From: Burkholderiales bacterium
Lineage (GTDB): Bacteria > Pseudomonadota > Gammaproteobacteria > Burkholderiales > Usitatibacteraceae
Direction of reading: 5' to 3'
Assembly (NCBI GenBank): GCA_014378085.1
Contig: JACMOJ010000303.1
Span: forward strand, 1 to 8,173
Length of the DNA: 8,173 bases
Position numbers and translations under genes: made by a program. Below, one piece after another: positions 1 to 5,852 of the stretch. Every line of letters begins with the position of its first letter. Within the stretch, counting starts at the first letter, position 1. Under the pieces are notes generated by a model that had not been told where the DNA came from, did no database searches, and was given only the letters and a program-made list of their open reading frames with translations.

Positions 1-768
1 CAGCACAACAAAAATCTTCTTCAGCGCGCTTACGTCTTTCGGCGAATGCGCCGTCGCGGCCCGCGGTAACTTGCCAAAGGCGCGCGCGGCATAGGCGATC
101 AACTGCGCGGGCATTTCGCCCGGCGGCAATTCATAATCGACCAAGCCGGTGTTAATGGCGCTGCGCGGCATGCCATCGAACTCGCTCGATTCGGGGGTCT
201 GCGCCATGACCATGCCGCCCTCGCCCTTGATCGCGCGCGCGCCCAGCGTGCCGTCGCTGCCGGTGCCGGAAAGCACGACGCCGATGGCGCATTCGTGTTG
301 ATCCTGTGCCAGTGAACGGAAAAAGAAATCAATCGGCAGGCGCTGGCCGCGTGGCGCGGAGGGTTCGAGTAATTGCAACGCGCCGTTGAGAAACGCCATA
401 TCGGTGTTCGGCGGAATGATGTAGACGCAGTTGGCCTGAATGACCATGCCGTCTTCAACCGCAAACACCTGCATGCGTGTGCAGCGGCGGATGAGCTCGG
501 TGAGAATGCTCTCGTGATCCGGTGCCAAATGTTGGACCAGCACAAAGGCCATGCCGGGATCTGCATTGGCTGGCATGCCGGCGAAGAAGGCTTCAAATGC
601 CGCGAGACCACCGGCTGAAGCGCCGATGCCGACGATTGGGAAACCGGGGGTTGAAATGTGGTGTGCTGGCGGGGTTGGGGTTGGGGTTGGGGTTGGGGTT
701 GGGGTTGGGGCGGCCTTAACGGCCAGTGGTTTGGCGTTTTTAAGTTGTTTTTTTGTGGTCACAGACAT
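1..768 (-). CDS. CheB-type methylesterase domain, probable N-terminus of a CheB-CheR fusion (3' end outside window)
   Basis: The frame is open for 256 codons to the left edge, so the protein is incomplete. Residues 1-20 are Lys/Ala-rich, 21-34 form a Pro-Thr linker, and from about residue 43 a CheB catalytic domain begins (FPIVGIGASAGGL). The catalytic triad is visible as Ser51 (GASAGG), His80 (LVQHLAP) and Asp172 (SGTGSDGT). CheB removes methyl groups from, or deamidates, receptor glutamates. No receiver domain precedes the catalytic domain. After the domain ends (about residue 235) the sequence runs into SALKKIFVVL, which resembles the start of the CheR N-terminal domain in CheB-CheR-PAS hybrid sensory proteins; this fusion is inferred because the rest is missing. 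The annotated ATG (766-768) has an AAGGGG directly touching it. The GTG two codons later (760-762) is better spaced at 6 nt and may be the real start. It lies 269 bp downstream of another CheB gene and is probably part of the same signalling locus. Confidence 0.88.
   Translation of the reverse strand, partial: MSVTTKKQLKNAKPLAVKAAPTPTPTPTPTPTPPAHHISTPGFPIVGIGASAGGLAAFEAFFAGMPANADPGMAFVLVQHLAPDHESILTELIRRCTRMQVFAVEDGMVIQANCVYIIPPNTDMAFLNGALQLLEPSAPRGQRLPIDFFFRSLAQDQHECAIGVVLSGTGSDGTLGARAIKGEGGMVMAQTPESSEFDGMPRSAINTGLVDYELPPGEMPAQLIAYAARAFGKLPRAATAHSPKDVSALKKIFVVL
671..710 (+). repeat. (GGGGTT)n hexanucleotide tandem repeat, 6.7 copies
   Basis: Six perfect GGGGTT copies plus a final GGGG give seven four-G tracts separated by TT. 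On the coding (minus) strand this is CCAACC repeated, coding for six Pro-Thr dipeptides in the linker before the CheB domain. Because the unit is six bases, gain or loss of copies changes linker length without breaking the frame. The G-rich strand is the non-template (mRNA-antisense) partner, and its spacing fits a G-quadruplex; that structure is inferred. Confidence 0.95.
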
Positions 769-774
769 CCCCTT
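769..774 (-). promoter_or_regulatory. Shine-Dalgarno-like AAGGGG deciding between two starts
   Basis: AAGGGG directly abuts the ATG at 766-768 (zero spacing), which is too close for normal initiation. It is 6 nt from the in-frame GTG at 760-762. The choice changes the protein by only two residues. No other purine-rich site is seen within 15 nt upstream. Confidence 0.45.
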
Positions 775-1037
775 GCGCCTAGATTGGCACGTAACCGAAG
801 CATAGTCCAACTGTGATGCTAGTGCGGGATTTGCTGCACCGACAACGCCAGCGATTGATGTCTCGGAAATCGACGATGGCAATCTTCACCGCGGCGCTTC
901 CCGGCGTATTTCCCGCACTCGCGCACTTGCGCTGTTACGCACAAACCTTGGCGTTGGCCAATTTGTTGAGACCTGGCTGCCAGTTGTTTGATCGGCTAGT
1001 TTTTTACGATGACATACCAAAATCTACGTAAGCCGGA

Positions 1038-1619
1038 TCAGACTTCAGCGCGCGCAATCCGCACAATTTCTTGCGCAATCGCTTCCGGCGATAAAACAAA
1101 ATCAATGCAGCCGCTGGCAATCGCGCTTTCCGGCATATCGGGCTGCTTTGCCGTACTGGGGCGCTGCGCGATAGTGATGCCGCCAACTTCCCTGATACCG
1201 CATAGTGCGGCAGCGCCGTCACCGTCGTAGCCAGAGACGATCACAGCAATCAGCTTGCCGTCCCAATAGCGCGTTACGGAGCGGAGAAAAACCGTAATGA
1301 CATCCGGCCAACCGCGCGGTTTGGATATTGGCGCTAGGTGGAACTCGCCGTTGTCGACGTGTAAATCCCTGTTTTCAGGAATGATGAACACATGATCAGG
1401 TTTGATTAGCAAATTTTCTGTGACAAGTTCTACCGGCATCGCCGTGAAGCGCGGCAGGATTTCATGTAGTTGGGTCGGCATGTTTCGGATGTGATTGACG
1501 ATGACAATCGCCACGCCCATGTCCGCCGGAAGGTTTTGCAATAGACGGATATAGGCATCAAGGCCGCCAGCCGAGCCACCGACGCAAACAATCGGGAATT
1601 TCCCCCCTACCGTTGCCAC
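1038..1619 (-). CDS. Stand-alone CheB-type protein-glutamate methylesterase domain
   Basis: A complete 193-residue protein that is a CheB catalytic domain and nothing else: no receiver, CheR or PAS part. It opens with FPIVCVGGSAGGLDAY at residues 8-23. The catalytic triad is Ser16 (GGSAGG), His43 (IVNHI) and Asp134 in SGYDGDGA, where the neighbouring CheB has SGTGSDGT; the Gln before His is Asn here. Both changes are, as far as I recall, typical of a receiver-less CheB subgroup, so activity is likely kept. Without a receiver, control by CheA phosphotransfer cannot work in the usual way, and its substrate may be a receptor or another signalling protein. The start is GTG (1617-1619); an in-frame TGA lies nine codons upstream and no other strong start was seen between, so GTG is well supported although the Shine-Dalgarno is weak (GGGTGA). 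Stop TGA. It precedes the larger CheB-CheR-like gene by 269 bp in the same direction, and that gap shows no gene. Confidence 0.9.
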   Translation of the reverse strand: MATVGGKFPIVCVGGSAGGLDAYIRLLQNLPADMGVAIVIVNHIRNMPTQLHEILPRFTAMPVELVTENLLIKPDHVFIIPENRDLHVDNGEFHLAPISKPRGWPDVITVFLRSVTRYWDGKLIAVIVSGYDGDGAAALCGIREVGGITIAQRPSTAKQPDMPESAIASGCIDFVLSPEAIAQEIVRIARAEV

Positions 1620-1653
1620 GTAATCACCCGCACTTAATTTCCCTCACGTAATC
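1617..1653. repeat. Short direct repeat CACGTAATC around the cheB-like start
   Basis: CACGTAATC occurs at 1617-1625 and again at 1645-1653, 28 bp apart, and the match extends to 11 of 12 bases (CACGTAATC[A/T]CC). The left copy contains the GTG start of the stand-alone CheB gene. It could be a small duplication or a pair of binding sites; nothing in the sequence decides which. Confidence 0.4.
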
Positions 1654-1844
1654 TCCCTGTCATGTAAGTTCAGAAATTTCAACCGCGTTTTTTGCGATTC
1701 AAGAATGCATCCAATGATGTAGAAGCGATCCAACTTGGCCCACCGGAAAGGCTGAGATTATCAAGCCGATTCCAATTCAATCTAACTTTACACCTTCAAG
1801 CGCACACCTAGGTGGTAATGCATGCCCTTGCGCAGGCCCTATCC

Positions 1845-1881
1845 ACGGGACGCTTCAGCCAAACCGCCTGAAAACGCCCGT
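1845..1881 (-). terminator. Possible hairpin terminator after the amidohydrolase locus
   Basis: About 13 nt past the amidohydrolase stop codon, ACGGG (1845-1849) pairs with CCCGT (1877-1881), and an inner stem pairs TTCAG (1854-1858) with CTGAA (1868-1872) around a 9-nt loop. The stem is interrupted and no T-run follows, so it is at best a weak or Rho-assisted terminator. The rest of the 1620-1893 gap holds no gene that I can support, only a 10-bp palindrome CACCTAGGTG at 1805-1814. Confidence 0.3.
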
Positions 1882-1893
1882 CCTGCCTAGACT

Positions 1894-2427
1894 TTAGTGG
1901 ACATGATTACACACGCTGTGGTCATGTCCATACAGCTCTCCCATTGATGTAATTGCTGTGTAGCCATTCGCCACACCCGCCGCGGATTCAAAGAAAAACG
2001 GCCTACGCGCTTTCGGTGTTGCGCCCACTTCGTTCATCGTCGCCACATCAAACACCCTCCCGTTTTGCATTACGTGTGTGATGCGGTCGGTTTTGTAAAC
2101 ATCGGTGAGAATGTCCGCATCGATGATGATGAGATCGGCGAGTTTGCCGACTTCCAGCGAGCCCACGTCTTTTTCCATGCCGAGGTACTTAGCACCGTTC
2201 AGTGTCGCCATCCGAATCGCTTCCAACGGCGTCATGCCACCCTTTGCCCCCATCCACAGTTCCCAATGCGAGCCGAGCCCTTCGCGCTGGCCGTGGGCAC
2301 CGATATTCACCGGCACGCCGGCACGCTGCAGTTCGGTGGCGGTCTTGGCAACACGAAGGATGTTGTAGTCTTCTTCGGGTGCCATCGCTCGTCGGACGGC
2401 GCGGGATTGCAGCACCGCACCCGGCAC
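1894..2427 (-). CDS. C-terminal amidohydrolase fragment downstream of the internal stop
   Basis: An open frame of 177 residues, beginning with a GTG that directly follows the TAA of the upstream part. It holds the end of an amidohydrolase: [10 protein letters not shown], then [19 protein letters not shown] (the region of the last barrel strand, where GAHGQ takes the place of the more usual GTD), then [20 protein letters not shown] and [16 protein letters not shown], which are classic closing motifs of this superfamily. The tail ends [12 protein letters not shown], a His/Cys cluster that might bind metal. No Shine-Dalgarno is seen before the GTG, and a barrel fragment like this is unlikely to fold alone. 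It would be made only by re-initiation after the stop, or as part of the full protein by readthrough. It is best regarded as the stranded 3' end of the gene. Confidence 0.7.
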   Translation of the reverse strand: MPGAVLQSRAVRRAMAPEEDYNILRVAKTATELQRAGVPVNIGAHGQREGLGSHWELWMGAKGGMTPLEAIRMATLNGAKYLGMEKDVGSLEVGKLADLIIIDADILTDVYKTDRITHVMQNGRVFDVATMNEVGATPKARRPFFFESAAGVANGYTAITSMGELYGHDHSVCNHVH

Positions 2428-5274
2428 TTATATAGTCAGTAACGGGTGCAGCCATTCGTCACTCTTGGCATACCAATAGTGTTCACCGTCGAGGCCGCCG
2501 TAGCCAACATTGAAGGTGGGCGTGTAGCCGACTTGCGTCTGCGACCAAAGCTGTTTGACGTCATCGTAGGCGTTAGCCACCGGAATGGCGTGCTCGATGC
2601 CAGTGTGGCCGTCGATGATCATGTTCATATTGTGCTGAAACAACGAGCCCCCTTCCGGCACCACCATCATGCCCGTTTGGCGCGCGGCCTCCAGCACCTG
2701 CTGGCGTTGATCTCGCCGCGGTTGGTTATAACTCTTGACGGTGTAGGCGCCAGCGGCTTTCATGCGCTTTAAGTGGGTCAGCGCGTCTTCGACGCTATTC
2801 ACCTCTGCGGTGAAAGTAGATTTCGCGCCATACAGAATAGTGCCAGTCGAGAAAATGCGCGGGCCCACCACTTGCCCGGTGCGCTGTAGCTCACTTACCG
2901 TGAAGATGGTGGCGGTGTCGTTTGAAGGGTCGTGCATGGTGGTGACACCAAAGGCCAATGAGCCGTAGTTCACCCAGCTTTGTTGCGGCACCACGCCCTG
3001 TGCCCCCATGCCGCCGTGCCAGTGCACATCGACCAAACCGGGGATGATCGTTTTGCCGCGTGCATCGATTTGTGTGGCACCCGCTGGGATCGCGATATCG
3101 GCGGCTTTGCCCACTGCAACGATACGATTACCTTTCACCACAATACGGCCATCGTTGATGACGTCGTCACCCTTCATCGTCACAATCCGCGCGCCGGAAA
3201 TGACAGTGGTTACCGACGGCTTGTCGGCCATCACGCTTAAACCAATCTTTAGGCCCTTCTCTGGGTTCGGCGGTAGTTTGTCCGGTGCATCTTCGATAAA
3301 CGCAAACGCTTCTTTCAGCGGGCGGCTGAATAATTCATCGCCAAACGAAAAATGTACGGTCTGGCTATCACCGGACCAATGCAGGTAATCGCCGGCATTC
3401 ACTGAGAGTTGTTTCAGCGGCAAGTTGGTGGATTTTTTGCCGACTGTCACCGGGCGCCCGGCCAGCGGCATCGGCGTGACAAAGGTTTGGAAACGTTCAC
3501 GGAACGCCAGCCACTTACCGTCCGGCGAAAGAGCAAAGTCGCTCGCGAACTCGCTCTTCGCCACAATTTGCTCATCTGACTTATCGCGTTTTACCCGCAC
3601 CAGATTGTTGACCCAATCGACTTCGCCGGTAAAGACGGTGCGTGTGACATAAACATGCTCGTTGTCGGCGCCGAATTGTGGGTTACGCCCGTCCTCAGTC
3701 ACCAGTTGTGGCTTGCCACTGCCGTCAGCAGAAACAATATGCACACCCGTCTCCGCACCGTACAGCGGCGAGGTCAAAAAGCCACCGCGTGATTTCACAT
3801 AGGCGACCGTCTTGCCGTCGGGGGAGAAGGTCGGCTCAAGGTAATGGCCGGGCTCATCGGTGAGCGTGGTTTCTTTACCCGACTTCAGATCTAACACCCG
3901 CACCGTGGCAAGCTGCTGATCGTGCCAAGTGGTGAAAACCACCTTCGTGCCGTCACGCGAAAATTCCGGAAAAAACTCAAAGTGGTTTGTTTGTTTGGTC
4001 AGCCGCTGTGGCGTCCCCGCCGTGCCCGACCCACCCGGTAGCGCCTTTGAGTAAATATGACCGAGTGCGGAATACACCACACGATCGCCGCTGGGGGAAA
4101 CATTCACCCAGCGCAATTGTTTAACGTCAAATTTGTCCGGCGCAACTTCAATCGGGAAACGCACCGCTTGGCGTATCTCGCGGGTGTGTTTCACCCGGAA
4201 CGGGATTTCCTTCGCCTTGTTATCCAAACCCGTCTTGAACGGATCGACACGCCAAATCTTGCCTTTGGCCCACACCACAATTTCCTTGCTGTCAGGCATC
4301 CACGCAAACGCGGGGTACACGCCGTGCATCGCCCACGCTTCTTGCATGTCGCGTTCAAGCTCGCCCCACACTGGCGTTTCGGCACCGGTCTTCAAGTCTT
4401 TTAGAAACAGCGTGCTCTGCTCGCGTACACGGCGCACAAACGCGAGCTGTTTGCCGTCAGGAGATGGCACGGGACGCACGGCTCCACCCGACCCGCTGAC
4501 AAAGGCGATCGTTTTACCGCTCTGCAAATCACGGCGAAAGATCTGGTAAATCTGCGTGTTGGAATTTTTGTTGTACTCAAACGTGGTGCCGGGGGTGGTG
4601 TCTTGTGAGTAGTACAAATAACGACCGTCCGGCGAGAAGGCGGGCTCGCCCAAGTCTTTTTGCCAATTCGGCTTTTCATTTAGCTGCACGCCGTCTTGTT
4701 TCTCTTTCTCAGCGCTGCCGCTGGCGTGGAACAGCCAAATTTCGCCCGACCCTGCCGAACGTGTGCCGGTGTAGTGTTTACGCGCCGCGATGTATTGGCC
4801 GTTGGGGTGCCACACTGGGTTGTTCATCATACGAAACGATTCTTTGCTGACTTCCCTCGCATTGGTGCCGTCAACGTTCATGATCCAGACGTTGTCGCCG
4901 CCAGCCGCGTCTGACATATACGTAATGCGTTTGCCGTCCGGTGAAAAACGCGCCTGCATTTCCCACGCCATGGTGCTGGTGAGTGGCTTCGCGTCACCGC
5001 CGGTAATTGGCAAGGTATACAAATCCCCCAGCAGATCAAACACGATTTGTTTGCCATCGGGGCTGACATCCAAGCTCATCCACGTTCCGGTGCGGGTGTC
5101 GATATTGACCGTCGCTTTTTCACCCGGCGGGTTGTTGACGTCCCATTTTTTCTTCGGCGCTTCTTTGGCGGCGTCTTTCGTGGCGTCCGCCGTCTTAGTG
5201 GGCTCTTGGGCGATTGCCGCAAAGGAAAGAGCGGCCGCGATGACGAATGTTAGCGATGAAAGTCGACGCAACAT
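2428..5274 (-). CDS. TolB-like beta-propeller plus truncated amidohydrolase (upstream part of interrupted gene)
   Basis: This 948-residue product starts with a Sec signal peptide (two Arg at residues 3-4, a hydrophobic core, cleavage likely after Ala-Ile-Ala at about residue 22), followed by a Lys/Ala-rich stretch. A propeller then covers about residues 50-665, with some eleven repeats of the SPDGK type (for example FSPDGKRITYMSD, FSPDGRYLYYSQD, LSPDGKWLAFRE). The amidohydrolase part begins near residue 695 (VISGARIVTMKGD). It shows the metal-binding HxH of strand 1 in LVDVHWHGG (His751, His753), a candidate carboxylated Lys847 (YTVKSYNQ) and a His in GIEHAIP (about 895). It should act in the periplasm or at the cell surface on an unknown amide, peptide or cyclic substrate. 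The TAA after LLTI removes the final strand and C-terminus, so the barrel is probably inactive or unstable. An in-frame start 28 codons further up (5356-5358) is rejected because it would bury the signal peptide and lacks the AAGGA site. Confidence 0.85.
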   Translation of the reverse strand: MLRRLSSLTFVIAAALSFAAIAQEPTKTADATKDAAKEAPKKKWDVNNPPGEKATVNIDTRTGTWMSLDVSPDGKQIVFDLLGDLYTLPITGGDAKPLTSTMAWEMQARFSPDGKRITYMSDAAGGDNVWIMNVDGTNAREVSKESFRMMNNPVWHPNGQYIAARKHYTGTRSAGSGEIWLFHASGSAEKEKQDGVQLNEKPNWQKDLGEPAFSPDGRYLYYSQDTTPGTTFEYNKNSNTQIYQIFRRDLQSGKTIAFVSGSGGAVRPVPSPDGKQLAFVRRVREQSTLFLKDLKTGAETPVWGELERDMQEAWAMHGVYPAFAWMPDSKEIVVWAKGKIWRVDPFKTGLDNKAKEIPFRVKHTREIRQAVRFPIEVAPDKFDVKQLRWVNVSPSGDRVVYSALGHIYSKALPGGSGTAGTPQRLTKQTNHFEFFPEFSRDGTKVVFTTWHDQQLATVRVLDLKSGKETTLTDEPGHYLEPTFSPDGKTVAYVKSRGGFLTSPLYGAETGVHIVSADGSGKPQLVTEDGRNPQFGADNEHVYVTRTVFTGEVDWVNNLVRVKRDKSDEQIVAKSEFASDFALSPDGKWLAFRERFQTFVTPMPLAGRPVTVGKKSTNLPLKQLSVNAGDYLHWSGDSQTVHFSFGDELFSRPLKEAFAFIEDAPDKLPPNPEKGLKIGLSVMADKPSVTTVISGARIVTMKGDDVINDGRIVVKGNRIVAVGKAADIAIPAGATQIDARGKTIIPGLVDVHWHGGMGAQGVVPQQSWVNYGSLAFGVTTMHDPSNDTATIFTVSELQRTGQVVGPRIFSTGTILYGAKSTFTAEVNSVEDALTHLKRMKAAGAYTVKSYNQPRRDQRQQVLEAARQTGMMVVPEGGSLFQHNMNMIIDGHTGIEHAIPVANAYDDVKQLWSQTQVGYTPTFNVGYGGLDGEHYWYAKSDEWLHPLLTI

Positions 5275-5280
5275 GGTTTG

Positions 5281-5285
5281 TCCTT
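5281..5285 (-). promoter_or_regulatory. Ribosome binding site AAGGA fixing the amidohydrolase start
   Basis: AAGGA lies 6 nt before the ATG at 5272-5274. It favours this ATG over the in-frame ATG at 5356-5358, and the chosen start gives a proper signal peptide at the N-terminus. The region from 5286 to 5475 shows no gene and no clear -35/-10 pair. Confidence 0.8.
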
Positions 5286-5475
5286 GGGTGAGTGAGACGA
5301 ATAACAAGTCGCTGAGTTTACGAGCCTCAGGCACTTTGTGGCGGCAGTGGTGTTGCATAAGCGGTACAAGTCGCTGTGACTAACCCGCCTGTGTTCCTGG
5401 CGGCTCCGCGGTGACACGCGCCGCGGTTTTGTGCCGGAATGTAACCGGGCAAAACTCAAGTCACGATATTTGAAC

Positions 5476-5590
5476 TGTCGCCCCGGCGTAGGCCGGGGCC
5501 CAATTTTGGTTGGGCGATTCGAGAACGCAACTTGGATCCCGGCCCTCGCCGGGATGACATGCTACCGCTGGAGTTCGGTAGCTCAGGTTT
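5476..5590. repeat. REP-like palindrome pair, copy 1
   Basis: A 115-bp unit holding two REP-like hairpins facing each other. The first is GCCCCGGC-GTAG-GCCGGGGC (8-bp stem). The second is ATCCCGGC-CCTC-GCCGGGAT (8-bp stem) followed by GAC, matching the widespread GTCATCCCGGC class. Between them CCCAA pairs with TTGGG as a third small hairpin. After the second hairpin a conserved non-palindromic part (GACATGCTACCGCTGG and on) is shared with copy 2. Such pairs resemble BIMEs, which are mobilised by RAYT (REP-associated tyrosine) transposases; no such gene is in the window. It sits between the CaiB-like gene and the amidohydrolase gene and may protect mRNA ends or attenuate read-through. Confidence 0.85.
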
Positions 5591-5634
5591 CCTTAGGCTC
5601 ACGGCGACGGCTGCGACAGTAGCGATGTGAAAAT

Positions 5635-5749
5635 TGTCTCCCCGGCTTAGGCCGGGGCCCAATTTCGGTTGGGCAATTCGAAAACGCAACTTGGATCCCG
5701 GCCTTCGCCGGGATGACATGCTACCGCTGGGGTTCGGTCGCTCAAGTTT
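5635..5749. repeat. REP-like palindrome pair, copy 2
   Basis: The second copy of the same 115-bp unit, starting 159 bp after copy 1, with a 44-bp spacer between them. The stems are CCCCGGC-TTAG-GCCGGGG (7 bp) and ATCCCGGC-CTTC-GCCGGGAT (8 bp), with the small CCCAA/TTGGG hairpin between. Differences from copy 1 are scattered single bases, and several keep stem pairing. Its right end (CTCAAGTTT) supplies the stop codon of the neighbouring CaiB relic, so unit and relic are directly joined. Confidence 0.85.
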
Positions 5750-5852
5750 CGGGCGGCGCGGCAGCGACGCGTGCGACCAGCATGGCTTCGATTTCTTCAA
5801 CGCTATACCCAATCTCGGTCTGCACCTCGCGGCTATGTTCGATCCCATTCGG
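5742..5852 (-). pseudogene. C-terminal relic of a second CaiB/BaiF CoA-transferase
   Basis: In this frame the minus strand reads IEHSREVQTEIGYSVEEIEA and then MLVARVAAAPPET before a TGA at 5742-5744. The intact neighbour ends with GEHSREVLAEVGYSVAEIEA and MLAAKV. The DNA of 5779-5840 matches 5960-6021 at 50 of 62 positions (about 81%) without gaps. The frame differs from that of the intact gene and contains a TAA not far upstream, so this is a leftover tail and not a gene. It overlaps the last codons of the intact CaiB-like frame. The likely history is a tandem duplication of the transferase gene followed by deletion of nearly all of the downstream copy. Confidence 0.75.

Larger units (their letters stand above)
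1894..5274 (-). pseudogene. Secreted TolB-propeller/amidohydrolase gene interrupted by an in-frame TAA
   Basis: One reading frame of 1126 sense codons plus one internal stop. The frame on either side of the TAA at 2428-2430 is the same, so this is a nonsense change and not a frameshift. The order is signal peptide, TolB/WD40-like beta-propeller, then amidohydrolase barrel, an architecture known from exported proteobacterial and Bacteroidetes proteins of about 1050-1150 residues. The upstream product stops at HPLLTI, and the downstream part resumes at once with [13 protein letters not shown], which is where family members continue. The last barrel strand region and the C-terminal part are therefore lost from the upstream product. 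Codon use and conservation on both sides look normal, so the break is recent, or the stop is read through, or it is a sequencing error. ATG at 5272-5274 follows AAGGA with 6-nt spacing. Final stop TAA at 1894-1896. Confidence 0.8.

Noticed and set aside
99..611. A 170-residue minus-strand open frame
   Set aside because: It overlaps the CheB domain in another frame; the CheB frame carries clear catalytic motifs and this one has none.
779..889. A 36-codon minus-strand frame starting GTG (VKIAIVDFRDI), slightly like a response regulator N-terminus
   Set aside because: It stops after 36 codons, has no ribosome binding site, and the similarity ends after seven residues.
813..1031. A plus-strand frame of 72 residues in the gap between the two CheB genes
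   Set aside because: No recognisable motif and no ribosome binding site, and it lies in what is likely the promoter region of the downstream minus-strand gene.
1805..1814. A 10-bp perfect palindrome CACCTAGGTG
   Set aside because: Too short to call an operator without a partner site or a regulator nearby.
5356..5358. An earlier in-frame ATG for the amidohydrolase
   Set aside because: It would put 28 polar residues before the signal peptide and has no Shine-Dalgarno; the ATG at 5272-5274 has AAGGA.
4790..5383. A 197-residue plus-strand frame opposite the amidohydrolase N-terminus
   Set aside because: It is antisense to the propeller and signal peptide, and its composition follows from the opposite strand's codons.
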